A DNA stretch of 38,107 bases from Comamonadaceae bacterium (GCA_947451385.1 CANFYZ010000034.1:1-38107), one strand, 5' to 3'. Positions 26,134 through 38,073 are shown, counted from the stretch's first letter. Program-made: numbers and translations. Notes: generated from the letters alone by a model not told the origin.

Positions 26134-27186
26134 ATGAACCTGGAGCGAAATGTCCCCCTGCAGCCCTACAACACCTTTGGTATCGCTGCCAAAGCGGTGG
26201 CTTTGGTGCGGGTCAGAGGTGAAAGCGATCTGCGCGCCGTGCTGGCCGATCCACAGCTGAGTACGCTGCCGCGCCAGGTGCTGGGCGGGGGCAGCAACAT
26301 CGTATTGACCGGGGACGTCAAAGCGCTGGTTTTGAAAATGGAGGTGCCCGGCCTGCGCCTGGCCAAAGAGACCGACAAGCATTGGATCATCGAGGCCGGT
26401 GCAGGCGTGGATTGGCACGAACTGGTGGACTGGACTTTGGCGCACGGCTACCCGGGTCTGGAAAACATGGCGTTGATCCCTGGCACCGTGGGGGCCTCGC
26501 CGGTGCAAAACATTGGCGCCTACGGGGTCGAGTTGCAAGACCGTTTTGAGTCATTGGATGCGCAGGACCTGCTGACCGGCGAGGTGTTCAGTTTGAATGC
26601 AGCGCAATGCGGTTTCAGCTACCGCGACTCGGTCTTCAAACACGCTTCGGCTGGCCCGGACGACTTGGGCCTGGCCGGGCGTGCCGTGATTTTGCGCGTG
26701 CGCTTTGCCCTCCCTAAACGCTGGAAGCCTGAGCTGGGTTATGCCGACCTGGAACGCAAGATGACCGAGACCGGCAACCACGCACCCACTGCCCGGCAGA
26801 TTTTTGACTGGGTCTGCGCCATTCGCCGCGCCAAGCTGCCCGATCCGCAAGTGATTGGCAATGCCGGCAGCTTCTTCAAGAACCCCACGGTGACACCGGA
26901 GCAATGCGCCGACATCATTGCCCGCGACCCCAAGGTGGTGCACTATCACCTGGACGACGGCCGCATCAAACTGGCGGCAGGTTGGTTGATTGATGCCTGC
27001 GGCTGGAAAGGCAAAAGCGTAGGCCACGCCGGGGTCTACGAAAAACAGGCCTTGGTGTTGGTCAACCGCGGCACCGCAGAGCACCCGTGCACGGGCGGTG
27101 AGGTGATGACCCTGGCCAAGGCGATTCAGACCAGTGTGTATGAGCGCTTTGGGATTTTGCTGGAGCCTGAGCCGGTGGTGATTTGA
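26134..27186 (+). CDS. murB: UDP-N-acetylenolpyruvoylglucosamine reductase
   Basis: The FAD- and NADPH-dependent reductase that makes UDP-MurNAc for peptidoglycan. The protein is 350 residues, type I (E. coli-like) in length and layout. The FAD-binding segment is QVLGGGSNIVLT. IPGTVGASPVQNIGAYGVEL, GFSYRDSVFK (active-site Arg) and IGNAGSFFKNP (proton-donor Ser) are present, with a conserved Glu near the end in LEPEPVV. ATG 26134 is used: it begins MNLERNVPLQPYNTFGI, and the open frame upstream runs antisense through yajQ. No Shine-Dalgarno is visible, which fits a leaderless message. Confidence 0.96.
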   Translation: MNLERNVPLQPYNTFGIAAKAVALVRVRGESDLRAVLADPQLSTLPRQVLGGGSNIVLTGDVKALVLKMEVPGLRLAKETDKHWIIEAGAGVDWHELVDWTLAHGYPGLENMALIPGTVGASPVQNIGAYGVELQDRFESLDAQDLLTGEVFSLNAAQCGFSYRDSVFKHASAGPDDLGLAGRAVILRVRFALPKRWKPELGYADLERKMTETGNHAPTARQIFDWVCAIRRAKLPDPQVIGNAGSFFKNPTVTPEQCADIIARDPKVVHYHLDDGRIKLAAGWLIDACGWKGKSVGHAGVYEKQALVLVNRGTAEHPCTGGEVMTLAKAIQTSVYERFGILLEPEPVVI

Positions 27187-27239
27187 TGTGTGGCTTCTGT
27201 GGCGTGGCTCCGCGCCGTGCCGCGCGGCGCCGCGTCGTG

Positions 27240-27307
27240 TTGGGGCCTGAGCGGTCTGCCTCATACTCGCTTCGCTCGCCAAATCGGCCGATCCGCTCAG
27301 GCCCCAA
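27240..27307. repeat. Long REP-like inverted repeat after murB
   Basis: TTGGGGCCTGAGCGG (27240-27254) and its perfect complement CCGCTCAGGCCCCAA (27293-27307) flank a 38-nt loop. The loop contains a second small palindrome (ACTCGCTTCGCTCG). A GC-rich stretch with further palindromes precedes it (27210-27238). No T tract follows, so it is not an ordinary terminator. Confidence 0.75.
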
Positions 27308-27343
27308 CCCGGCGCTGACGTTTTGATTTTGGTAATCCCTGAT

Positions 27344-27371
27344 TTGCATGGACTCTCGGCACGGCTACAGT
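27344..27371 (+). promoter_or_regulatory. Promoter of the thioesterase gene
   Basis: TTGCAT (27344-27349), a 16-bp spacer, then TACAGT (27366-27371). The start site would be near 27378, just before AAGGAG. Confidence 0.5.
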
Positions 27372-27393
27372 TTCCCGATCTCAAGGAGAGCGC

Positions 27394-27816
27394 ATGACGC
27401 CAGAGCAATTGGTCCGCAAAGTGACCGCCATGACGGGTTACACCCAGGCCGCAGGGGTGGAGGTGGTTTCTGCCGAGGCCGGGCGGGTGACCCTGTCTTT
27501 GGCCAAAAAACCTGAACTGTTGCAGTTCAATGGCTTCTTTCATGGGGGCGTGGTGTCGGGTTTGGCCGATCATGCTGCTGGCGCCGCCGCCACCACCGCC
27601 TTGCCGCTGGGCAAAATCGCGGTCACGGTGGATTTGCATGTGAACTATTTGGCCCCGGCCAAGGGTCAAACCTTGTTGGCCAAAGCCCGCACCTTGCAAG
27701 TCGGCAGCACGATTTGCGTGGTGGCTGTCGAGCTCGAAACCGATTCCGCCGAGGGCCAGCTCCCCTGCGCGGTGGCCCATGTCACCCTCCGGGTGGTGGA
27801 CATGCCGCCCCTGTAA
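27394..27816 (+). CDS. PaaI-family hot-dog thioesterase
   Basis: A 140-residue hot-dog-fold acyl-CoA thioesterase of the PaaI/YigI group. The segment LQFNGFFHGGVVSGLADHAAGAAATT carries the HGG and the catalytic Asp of the family, and VTVDLHVNYLAPAKGQTLLAKARTL forms the core strands. The physiological acyl-CoA is unknown. A good ribosome-binding site (AAGGAG, 27383) precedes ATG 27394. It converges with argG across a perfect bidirectional terminator. Confidence 0.9.
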   Translation: MTPEQLVRKVTAMTGYTQAAGVEVVSAEAGRVTLSLAKKPELLQFNGFFHGGVVSGLADHAAGAAATTALPLGKIAVTVDLHVNYLAPAKGQTLLAKARTLQVGSTICVVAVELETDSAEGQLPCAVAHVTLRVVDMPPL

Positions 27817-27818
27817 TA

Positions 27819-27842
27819 GAAAACGGCCCGAAGGCCGTTTTC
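27819..27842. terminator. Bidirectional intrinsic terminator
   Basis: GAAAACGGCC (27819-27828), loop CGAA, GGCCGTTTTC (27833-27842). The 10-bp stem is perfect, carries an A run on one side and a T run on the other, and lies between the convergent thioesterase and argG genes. Confidence 0.92.
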
Positions 27843-27861
27843 CGATCAAGCGAGCCAGCAA

Positions 27862-29527
<1,666 letters not shown>

Positions 29528-29613
29528 GGGGGAGTTCATGGGTTTGTATTTTTGGGCCGCGCAGGGCGCAGCGGTTGTGCGCCCGCAGGCGCCTGAGAAA
29601 GAACCAAGCGTGG

Positions 29614-29621
29614 ATTTTAGG
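29614..29621 (-). promoter_or_regulatory. -10 box of ppnP-argG
   Basis: The minus strand reads CCTAAAAT, 86 nt before the ppnP ATG, in the 145-bp gap behind the glycine-zipper gene. No TTGACA-like -35. Confidence 0.45.
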
Positions 29622-29672
29622 CGACTCTGCGCCGCCCGACCGGGCCAGGGCGGACCGCTGGGTCCGAGGACT

Positions 29673-30368
29673 TCAATGCCAGCGGCGTCCGTAGCCGCCG
29701 CGATACCCCCAACCCAAATTGATCGAGGTCGAAAAAGGGTAGGGGTTGCCGTAGTAATAGGGTGAGCCATAGACCACGGTGGGCGGCGCGTAAATCACCT
29801 GGGGAGGGCTGACGGCTGGAGGGTTCATGACCACCGTGGGCGCCATGGGTGCGTTGGCCACTGAGACTGGGGTGACTTGGAGCGAAATGGTGGGGCCGGG
29901 ATCTTGGGGCAATTGCACGCTGTATTGCTTGCCCGCAAACTCGTACACCACTTGGTAGCCGACCAAGCGGTTTTCATAGGTGGTTTGGGTGGTGCAAGTG
30001 GTTGAGTTGTAGGTGGTGCTGGGGGCTGGTTTCTCGATGTTGTCACCCAAAATGGCACCGCCCATCAGGCCCGCCATGGTCGCCAAAACCTGACCTTGGC
30101 CACCGCCGATCTGGCTGCCGACTGCGGCGCCGGCAATCGCGCCCATCATGGCTCCGGCGCCAGATTTGGGGGCGGGCACCGTGACCGGGGTCTGTGTACA
30201 GCTTGGGTTGGGAACCGCCACTTGCTGAAACAAAGCGGTGCGCGAAATCACCTGGCCGACCAAGGCGGGGCTGATTTCGCCCGTGGGCACAGGACTTTGC
30301 ACCGGGCTTTGGGCCCAGCTGAGCACGCTGAAAGCGGAGCAGGCGAGGGTGAGGGCCACTTTTTTCAT
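29673..30368 (-). CDS. Glycine-zipper envelope protein
   Basis: A 231-residue exported protein. The signal peptide covers about 1-19 (MKKVALTLACSAFSVLSWAQ). A glycine-zipper 2TM-type segment, GAGAMMGAIAGAAVGSQIGGGQGQVLATMAGLMGGAILGDNI, lies at about 71-112, as in SlyB/17-kDa antigen-like outer membrane proteins. There is no lipobox Cys at the signal cleavage site. The C-terminal half is a Tyr/Gln/Pro-rich domain (TTCTTQTTYENRLVGYQVVYEF, then a repeat-like PPAV/PPQV/PPTV stretch and a Tyr/Gly tail). A GGAG site precedes ATG 30368. Function is unknown beyond likely envelope association. Confidence 0.82.
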   Translation of the reverse strand: MKKVALTLACSAFSVLSWAQSPVQSPVPTGEISPALVGQVISRTALFQQVAVPNPSCTQTPVTVPAPKSGAGAMMGAIAGAAVGSQIGGGQGQVLATMAGLMGGAILGDNIEKPAPSTTYNSTTCTTQTTYENRLVGYQVVYEFAGKQYSVQLPQDPGPTISLQVTPVSVANAPMAPTVVMNPPAVSPPQVIYAPPTVVYGSPYYYGNPYPFSTSINLGWGYRGGYGRRWH

Positions 30369-30393
30369 GGGGTCTCCGAACTGAAAAACAATC

Positions 30394-30414
30394 AATGCCC
30401 GAATTTTAGGCATT
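30394..30414. promoter_or_regulatory. -10 box framed by an inverted repeat, glycine-zipper gene
   Basis: The minus strand reads CCTAAAAT at 30410-30403. AATGCC (30394-30399) and GGCATT (30409-30414) flank it symmetrically with a 9-bp spacer. It lies 34 nt before the ATG, so a factor bound here would cover the -10 element. Confidence 0.5.
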
Positions 30415-30521
30415 TCGCCCTGGTTGTGACGCCGCATCAGGTAAAGATGAGGTAACTGCGCCAAGCGACAACCCTTTTTACAACTCTTTCGACAGCCCTT
30501 TGGAAGATCGATTTGGGCGGA

Positions 30522-30908
30522 CTAAATTCTTTGGTTCGCCCATTCCGTGGCGTTGAAACCCACAGAAACAGAGCGCAAGCCTGGGGCGCTGGGCCATTCC
30601 ACCACCGGGCGTTTGATCACGCTGGCATGCGTCAGCATCACGGCTTTGGCGCTGGCCGCGTCGGTGACTTGCGCTTGGGTGGCCGGGTCGAGCTTGCGCC
30701 AGGTCGTGCCTTTGCGGTTCAGCACGGCCTCCCAGCCCAGCGTTTCTAGCCAGTGGTCTAGCGCAGCAGGCGGAACGCCCTGTTTTTTAAAGTCATGGAA
30801 CTCGAACGCAATGCCCTGCTCGCTCAACCAGGTGCGGGCTTTTTTCACGGTGTCGCAGTTGGGAATGCCGTAGACCTGTACACAAGAGGCAGTTTGGGTT
30901 TTTTGCAT
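30522..30908 (-). CDS. ArsC/Spx-family protein, YffB-like
   Basis: A 128-residue thioredoxin-fold protein of the ArsC family. The N-terminal motif is VYGIPNCDTVKKARTWL with Cys18, as in YffB (reported as a thiol reductase-like protein, not an arsenate reductase). There is no CxxC. WRKLD and VIKRPVVEW follow the ArsC family order. ATG 30908 starts MQKTQTASC. It is divergent from folC. The glycine-zipper gene lies 153 bp downstream and has its own promoter-like box. Confidence 0.88.
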   Translation of the reverse strand: MQKTQTASCVQVYGIPNCDTVKKARTWLSEQGIAFEFHDFKKQGVPPAALDHWLETLGWEAVLNRKGTTWRKLDPATQAQVTDAASAKAVMLTHASVIKRPVVEWPSAPGLRSVSVGFNATEWANQRI

Positions 30909-30960
30909 GGCTGGGATGATCCTGAAATGAGAAATTTGAAGTTTGAAATCGGCCCTCGGC

Positions 30961-30966
30961 GACAAT
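30961..30966 (+). promoter_or_regulatory. -10-like box of folC
   Basis: GACAAT followed by CGGGGGAGT, then ATG 30976. The spacing is 9 nt, which would leave a leader of only about 3 nt. ACAATCGGGGG is identical to the polA upstream sequence. Confidence 0.45.
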
Positions 30967-30975
30967 CGGGGGAGT

Positions 30976-32265
30976 ATGAAAACTTTACAAGATTGGCTGG
31001 CACATTGCGAGCAACTGCATCCGCACGCGATTGACATGGGTTTGGACCGTGTGAAAGCGGTGGCCGAGCGTTTGGCGCTGCATTTTGAGGGCCCGGTCAT
31101 CACCGTGGCGGGCACCAACGGCAAGGGCTCAACCTGCGCCATGTTGGAGGCCATTTTGCTGGAAGCGGGCTACCGCACGGGGGTCTACACCTCGCCGCAT
31201 TTGGTGCATTTTGAAGAGCGCTGCCGTCTCCATGGCGAATCTGCCTCGGCCGAGGCGTTGGCCCAAGCTTTCGCCCAGGTGGAGGCGGCGCGGGGTGAGG
31301 TCTCGTTGACGTATTTTGAATTCAGCACCCTGGCCATCCTGTGGTTGATGGCGCAATCGAACTTGGACGTGGTGATTTTGGAGGTCGGCTTGGGCGGGCG
31401 GCTGGACGCGGTCAACATCATCGACCCCGACTGCGCAGTGATCACCAGCATCGACATCGATCACACCCAATTGCTGGGCCACGGCCGGGAGCAAATTGGT
31501 TTGGAAAAAGCCGGCATCATGCGCGCTGGGCGGCCGGTGGTGGTCAGCGACCCGGTGCCCCCTGACAGCCTGATCGCGCATGCCCAGGCTGTGGGCGCGG
31601 ATCTGTGGCGCCTGGGCCAAGACTTCAATTTTTCTGGCGACAAGCAGCAATGGGCCTGGGCCGGACGCGGGCGGCGTTACAGCGGTTTGGCGTACCCGGC
31701 ACTGCGCGGTGCCAATCAATTGGTGAATGCCTCGGGCGTGTTGGCGGCGCTGGAGGTGCTGCGCCCGCGGATTCCGGTCACGGCCCAAGCGGTGCGCAAT
31801 GGCTTGGCCTTGGTGGAGTTGCCCGGGCGTTTTCAAATCGTGCCCGGCGAGCCGGTGTTGGTGCTGGACGTGGCGCACAACCCGCACTCGGTGGCGGCTT
31901 TGGCGCTGAATCTGGACGCCATGGGTTTTTACCCCACCACGCACGCGGTGTTCGGGGCCATGGCCGACAAGGACTTGCAGGCCATGCTCGAGCGTCTCGG
32001 CCCGCTGATGGACCGTTGGTATTTCACCGATTTGCCGCTGCCGCGCGCCGCCACTGCGGCGCAATTGCAGCAGCAGTGGCAGGCGCTCAATCGGCGTGCC
32101 GATGCCACCAGTTCCACCCACGCCAGCCCTGAAGCCGCCTTGCAAGCGGCCATCGCCGCGGCAGGGGGCGCTGATAGAATCGTGGTCTTCGGATCGTTTT
32201 ATACGGTGGGCGGGGTTTTGAAGGACGGAATTCCCCGTCTGCATGCCAAACACCTGAGCACGTGA
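30976..32265 (+). CDS. folC: Dihydrofolate/folylpolyglutamate synthase
   Basis: Adds glutamate to dihydropteroate and to reduced folates. The protein is 429 residues. The Mur-ligase-type ATP loop is VAGTNGKGST (44-53), followed by YTSPHLVHFEERCRL and, in the C-terminal domain, VLDVAHNPHSVAALALNL. ATG 30976 starts MKTLQDWLAHCEQLHPHAIDMGLDRV, the normal family beginning. The folC stop overlaps a GTG at 32262. It heads the conserved group folC-SPOR-cvpA-purF also seen around purF in E. coli. Confidence 0.95.
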   Translation: MKTLQDWLAHCEQLHPHAIDMGLDRVKAVAERLALHFEGPVITVAGTNGKGSTCAMLEAILLEAGYRTGVYTSPHLVHFEERCRLHGESASAEALAQAFAQVEAARGEVSLTYFEFSTLAILWLMAQSNLDVVILEVGLGGRLDAVNIIDPDCAVITSIDIDHTQLLGHGREQIGLEKAGIMRAGRPVVVSDPVPPDSLIAHAQAVGADLWRLGQDFNFSGDKQQWAWAGRGRRYSGLAYPALRGANQLVNASGVLAALEVLRPRIPVTAQAVRNGLALVELPGRFQIVPGEPVLVLDVAHNPHSVAALALNLDAMGFYPTTHAVFGAMADKDLQAMLERLGPLMDRWYFTDLPLPRAATAAQLQQQWQALNRRADATSSTHASPEAALQAAIAAAGGADRIVVFGSFYTVGGVLKDGIPRLHAKHLST

Positions 32266-32276
32266 GTACCCGCTGC

Positions 32277-33227
32277 ATGGCTTTTTTCAATTTACGAGTT
32301 CCAGGTCAGAGCAACTCCAGCGCATCCTCAGAGACGCTGCAGACGACTCCGGCCGAAAGCCTGGAGGTGTTACGCAAACGCGCCCGCCATCGCTTGATGG
32401 GATCCGTCGTTTTGGTGCTGGCGGCGGTCATCGGTTTCCCCTTGTTGTTTGATACGCAGCCACGGCCTGTGTCGGTGGACACGCCGATCGTCATCCCAGA
32501 CCGCAACGCGGTGCCCAGCATGGCCCCTGCAACACCTGCTGCTGCGCCCGTCACGGCGGTCGCTGGCGTGGTCAGTCCTCCCCCTGCGGCGGCTGGGGCC
32601 AGCGCAACCGCATCCGCATCTGCATCCGCCACGGGCCCCTTGCCCCCAGCAGGCGTCTTGGACGCCAACGAAGAAGTGGTTTCGGCCACGCCCCGCCCAG
32701 CCGAGAAAGCCGCGCGTACCGAAGAACCCAAGGTGGCGGCTGGCAAAGCGGGGGACTTTAAAGTCGACTTTGGTAAAACGGCGGCCGCGGTATCGTCAGC
32801 CCCAGCCCCATCCCCAACCCCAGCCGCCAAGCTTGCGCAGGCCAAGCCTGATGTCAAGCCTGAGACCAAACCCGAAAGCAAAGCCGAAAGCAAAACTGCG
32901 GCACCTGAAAAAGCTCATGACAAATCCCACGACGATGCAGCCAAGGCGCGCGCCTTGCTCGACGGCAAGGAGCCTGCGGCCAGCGCCAAGTCAGGGGATG
33001 AGCGCTTGGTGATTCAAGTGGGCGCCTACACCGACGCTGCCAAAGTGCGTGAGGCACGCCAGAAACTGGAAGCTGCGGGCTTTAAAACCTACACCCAGGT
33101 GATCGACAGCAAAGATGGCAAACGCACCCGTGTGCGGGTGGGACCTTTTGAAAGCAAAGCTGAAGCCGACAAGAGCGCCCAAAAAATTCGCAAGCTGCAG
33201 TTAGATACCGCGATCTTGAAGCTCTGA
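32277..33227 (+). CDS. SPOR-domain membrane protein, DedD-like
   Basis: A 316-residue single-pass inner membrane protein. The N-terminus is cytoplasmic (SLEVLRKRARHRL), then one helix (about 41-58, MGSVVLVLAAVIGFPLLF). A long periplasmic linker rich in Ala, Pro, Lys and Glu follows (about 60-235). A C-terminal SPOR domain (LVIQVGAYTDAAKVREARQKLEAAGF...RVRVGPF) binds denuded peptidoglycan at division sites. DedD of E. coli occupies the same place before cvpA. ATG 32277 (MAFFNLRVPGQ) is preferred over GTG 32262, which overlaps the folC stop. Confidence 0.88.
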   Translation: MAFFNLRVPGQSNSSASSETLQTTPAESLEVLRKRARHRLMGSVVLVLAAVIGFPLLFDTQPRPVSVDTPIVIPDRNAVPSMAPATPAAAPVTAVAGVVSPPPAAAGASATASASASATGPLPPAGVLDANEEVVSATPRPAEKAARTEEPKVAAGKAGDFKVDFGKTAAAVSSAPAPSPTPAAKLAQAKPDVKPETKPESKAESKTAAPEKAHDKSHDDAAKARALLDGKEPAASAKSGDERLVIQVGAYTDAAKVREARQKLEAAGFKTYTQVIDSKDGKRTRVRVGPFESKAEADKSAQKIRKLQLDTAILKL

Positions 33228-33231
33228 AACC

Positions 33232-33729
33232 ATGGAGAGCATGACGGCCACCGATTGGATGTTGCTTGTTGTCTTGTCAACATCGCTGTTGGTGGGTGCC
33301 TGGCGTGGTCTGGTCTATGAGGTGATGTCGGTGATCGGTTGGCTCACTGCCTTTGTGCTGGCGCAATGGTTTGCCACAGATGTGGCCTCGCGCCTGCCGA
33401 TGCAAAGCGCAGGCGAGTCTTTGCGCTATGCCGCAGGCTTTGTGATTGTCTTTGTGGCCAGTGTGTTCATCGCCGGATTGATTTCTGCGCTGCTGCGCAA
33501 ACTGATTTCAGTGATCGGTCTGCGCCCAGTCGACCGTTTGTTGGGGGCCGGCTTTGGCCTGTTTCGCGGTTTGATTTTGTTGCTCGCCTTGACGGTGGTT
33601 TTGCACTTAACGTCTATGGCCCAAAGCGACTGGTGGCAAAACTCGCAAGGCGGGCCGGTGCTTTCGTCGCTGCTCAAAGGGCTCAAGCCCATCTTGCCTG
33701 CCCATTTTGGGGCGTATTTGCCTGATTGA
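33232..33729 (+). CDS. cvpA: CvpA-family membrane protein
   Basis: A 165-residue protein with four hydrophobic helices, full family length. Family-typical segments are DWMLLVVLSTSLLVGAWRGLVYEVMSVIGWL and VDRLLGAGFGLFRGLILLLAL. CvpA was named for colicin V production and affects envelope resistance in enterobacteria; its mechanism is unclear. ATG 33232 lies 4 nt after the SPOR gene; ATG 33241 (MTATDWM) is an alternative closer to family N-termini. The purF gene follows, as in E. coli. Confidence 0.92.
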   Translation: MESMTATDWMLLVVLSTSLLVGAWRGLVYEVMSVIGWLTAFVLAQWFATDVASRLPMQSAGESLRYAAGFVIVFVASVFIAGLISALLRKLISVIGLRPVDRLLGAGFGLFRGLILLLALTVVLHLTSMAQSDWWQNSQGGPVLSSLLKGLKPILPAHFGAYLPD

Positions 33730-33757
33730 ACTTCCTAGCCTTTGACGGGATGAATGT

Positions 33758-35272
<1,515 letters not shown>

Positions 35273-35276
35273 TTGA

Positions 35277-36488
35277 ATGAGCCAACACCCTTTACCCGAC
35301 AACTTGCACCTGGACACTCTCGCGGTGCGCATGGCCGTAGAGCGCAGCCAGTACGGCGAGAACTCGGAAGCGCTGTACCTGACCAGCGGCTATGTGCAAC
35401 CCTCGGCCGAAGCCTCGGCGCGCCGCTTTGCTGGCGAAGAAGAAGGCTTTACCTACGGCCGCTCTGGCAACCCCACGGTCAGCAGCTTTGAAATGCGCTT
35501 GGCCGCGCTGGAAGGCACCGAAGCCGCTTTGGCCACCTCGTCGGGCATGTCGGCGGTCATGCTGATGCTGTTCAGCTTGCTCAAGGCCGGCGACCATGTG
35601 CTGTATTCGCAGTCCATGTTCGGTTCCACCATCAAATTGATCGGTTCTGAATTTGCGCGCTTTGGTGTGGAGTCCAGCATCGTGCCGCAAACCGATTTGG
35701 CGGCCTGGAAAGCGGCGATCCGCCCGAACACCAAAATCTTGTTCGCCGAAACACCGACCAACCCTTTGACCGAGGTGTGTGACATCCAGGCCTTGGCCGA
35801 TCTGGCGCACAACGCCGGGGCCTTGTTGGCGGTCGACAACTGTTTTGCCACGCCGATCTTGCAGCGGCCGATGGACATGGGCGCTGACCTCGTCATGCAC
35901 TCGGGCACCAAGTATTTGGATGGCCAGGGCCGCGTCATGGCGGGGGCGCTGTGCGCCAGTGAGGCTTTGATCACCGGCAAATGCCTGCCCGTGATGAAAA
36001 ACGGCGGCATGGTGCTGTCGCCCTTCAATGCCTGGGTGGTGTTGAAAGGGCTGGAGACATTGGATATCCGCATGCGCGCCCAAAGCGCCCGCGCGCATGA
36101 CATGGCGCTGTGGCTGGAACAACACCCCATGGTGTCACGCGTGCACTATCCGGGCTTGAGTAGCCATCCGCAGCATGCGCTGTCGATGAAGCAAATGTCC
36201 AACATGGGCGGCGCGGTGTTGTCCTTCGATGTCAAAGCCAGCGACCCGCAAACGGCGCGCGCGCGTGCCTTTCATGTGCTCGACAGCTTGCGCGTGCTCT
36301 CGCTGTGTACCAACCTGGGCGACACCAAAACCTTGCTGACCCACCCGGCCAGCACCTCACACGGCAAATTGTCCGAAGACCAACGCCAAGCCGCAGGCAT
36401 TGGCCAGGGCTTGATCCGCATGGCGGTGGGCCTGGAACACGTGGGCGACATGAAGACCGATCTGTTGCGCGGCCTGGACACTCTTTGA
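35277..36488 (+). CDS. metZ: O-succinylhomoserine sulfhydrylase
   Basis: A PLP enzyme of the Cys/Met-metabolism family that makes homocysteine directly from O-succinylhomoserine and sulfide. The protein is 403 residues. PLP Lys212 lies in [13 protein letters not shown]. Other features are [34 protein letters not shown] and [13 protein letters not shown]. The purF-metZ order is common in pseudomonads and Burkholderiales and supports MetZ over cystathionine synthase or lyase. Only 4 nt separate it from purF. Confidence 0.93.
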   Translation: MSQHPLPDNLHLDTLAVRMAVERSQYGENSEALYLTSGYVQPSAEASARRFAGEEEGFTYGRSGNPTVSSFEMRLAALEGTEAALATSSGMSAVMLMLFSLLKAGDHVLYSQSMFGSTIKLIGSEFARFGVESSIVPQTDLAAWKAAIRPNTKILFAETPTNPLTEVCDIQALADLAHNAGALLAVDNCFATPILQRPMDMGADLVMHSGTKYLDGQGRVMAGALCASEALITGKCLPVMKNGGMVLSPFNAWVVLKGLETLDIRMRAQSARAHDMALWLEQHPMVSRVHYPGLSSHPQHALSMKQMSNMGGAVLSFDVKASDPQTARARAFHVLDSLRVLSLCTNLGDTKTLLTHPASTSHGKLSEDQRQAAGIGQGLIRMAVGLEHVGDMKTDLLRGLDTL

Positions 36489-36501
36489 TTTTGATTTTTG
36501 C

Positions 36502-37905
36502 ATGACTAAAACACGCACCCGATTTGCGCCATCGCCCACCGGCTTTATTCACCTGGGCAATATCCGTTCGGCCCTGTACCCCTGGGCCTTTGCCCGGTCC
36601 ACCGGAGGCGACTTTATTTTGCGCATCGAGGACACCGATCTGGAGCGTTCGACCCAGGCTTCGGTGGATGTGATCTTGGAAGGCATGGCCTGGCTGGGTC
36701 TGAGTCATGACGAAGGCCCGTTTTACCAAATGCAGCGCATGGACCGCTACAAAGCGGTGCTGCAAGAGTTGATTGCGTCGGGCCAGGTGTACCCCTGCTA
36801 CATGAGCATGACCGAGCTGGATGCCTTGCGCGAGCAGCAAATGGCGCGCAAAGAAAAACCCCGTTACGACGGCACTTGGCGGCCCGAGCCGGGCAAAACT
36901 TTGCCCGCGATTCCTGCAGGCGTCGCGCCGGTCTTGCGTTTTAAAAACCCGCAGGGCGGGGTGGTGGCGTGGGACGACAAGGTCAAAGGGCGCATTGAAA
37001 TCAGCAACGACGAGTTGGACGATTTGGTGATCGCCCGGCCGGCTCAAAATGGCGAAACCGTGGGCACCCCCACCTACAACTTTTGCGTGGTGGTCGACGA
37101 CATCGACATGGCGATCACCCATGTGATCCGCGGCGACGACCATGTGAACAACACGCCCCGGCAAATCAATATCTTCAAAGCCTTGGGAAAGGAGCCTCCG
37201 GTGTACGCCCATTTGCCCACCGTGCTGAATGAGCAGGGTGAAAAAATGAGCAAGCGCAGTGGCGCCAAAGCCGTGACGCAATACCGCGAAGAAGGCTACC
37301 TGCCTGATGCCATGGTGAACTACCTGGCCCGCCTGGGCTGGAGCCACGGCGATGATGAAATCTTCAGCCGTGAACAGTTTGTGTCGTGGTTCAACCTGGA
37401 TCACCTGGGCCGCAGCGCCGCCCAGTTTGACGAAGCCAAACTTCGCTGGGTCAACGCCCAGCACATGAAAACCACGGCGGACAGCGATTTGGCCGAACGG
37501 GTGAGCGCGCACCTTCAGCAACGCGGCATCACACCGGACGAGCGTTTGATCCCGTTGTGTGCTTTGCTCAAAGACCGCTGTGACACCACGGTGATGTTGG
37601 CCGATTGGGTGGCCAAGTTCTATACCGATGTCACGCCCAACCCTGACGAGTTGGCGCAACACGTGACCGATGCAGTGCGCCCCGCTTTGGCCCTGTTGGC
37701 GGAAAAATTGACCACTTGCGCCTGGGACAAAACCACCATTGCGGGTGTGCTGAAAGAAGTGCTGGCGGACCAAGGCTTGAAGATGCCGCAGCTGGCCATG
37801 CCCGTGCGCGTGCTGGTCTTGGGCACGGCGCAAACGCCGTCCTTGGACGCCGTCCTGGCGCTGAGTTCCAGACAAAAAATTCTAGCTCGCTTGCAAAACG
37901 CCTGA
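36502..37905 (+). CDS. gltX: Glutamyl-tRNA synthetase
   Basis: A 467-residue class I synthetase charging tRNA-Glu. The HIGH-type motif appears as [15 protein letters not shown] (HLGN at 17-20) and the KMSKS-type motif as KMSKR (248-252). ATG 36502 begins [14 protein letters not shown]. It lies 13 nt after metZ. The tRNA promoter overlaps its 3' end: TTGCAA at 37891 is inside the coding sequence. Confidence 0.97.
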   Translation: MTKTRTRFAPSPTGFIHLGNIRSALYPWAFARSTGGDFILRIEDTDLERSTQASVDVILEGMAWLGLSHDEGPFYQMQRMDRYKAVLQELIASGQVYPCYMSMTELDALREQQMARKEKPRYDGTWRPEPGKTLPAIPAGVAPVLRFKNPQGGVVAWDDKVKGRIEISNDELDDLVIARPAQNGETVGTPTYNFCVVVDDIDMAITHVIRGDDHVNNTPRQINIFKALGKEPPVYAHLPTVLNEQGEKMSKRSGAKAVTQYREEGYLPDAMVNYLARLGWSHGDDEIFSREQFVSWFNLDHLGRSAAQFDEAKLRWVNAQHMKTTADSDLAERVSAHLQQRGITPDERLIPLCALLKDRCDTTVMLADWVAKFYTDVTPNPDELAQHVTDAVRPALALLAEKLTTCAWDKTTIAGVLKEVLADQGLKMPQLAMPVRVLVLGTAQTPSLDAVLALSSRQKILARLQNA

Positions 37906-37920
37906 ATTTCTGTCTATAAT
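37891..37920 (+). promoter_or_regulatory. Promoter of tRNA-Ala
   Basis: TTGCAA (37891-37896), 18-bp spacer, TATAAT (37915-37920). The -35 lies within the last codons of gltX. The -10 fits the YCTANAAT pattern of other promoters here. The start site would be near 37927. Confidence 0.75.
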
Positions 37921-37947
37921 CTAAGACTCGACACCAACGAGGAATAA

Positions 37948-37971
37948 CGTTTGAAATACCCATTTCAAGCG
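37948..37971 (+). other. Hairpin in the tRNA-Ala precursor leader
   Basis: CGTTTGAAAT (37948-37957), loop ACCC, ATTTCAAGCG (37962-37971). Ten pairs including one G-U. It ends 10 nt before the mature tRNA. Confidence 0.65.
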
Positions 37972-37981
37972 CAAAACCGAA

Positions 37982-38057
<76 letters not shown>

Positions 38058-38073
38058 AAGTGTTGAGAAATTA

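Noticed and set aside
27240..27307. Inverted repeat after murB read as a terminator
   Set aside because: The loop is 38 nt and no T tract follows on either strand.
32262..32276. GTG start at 32262 for the SPOR protein
   Set aside because: It overlaps the folC stop and could allow coupling, but MAFF at 32277 matches the usual N-terminus of the family.
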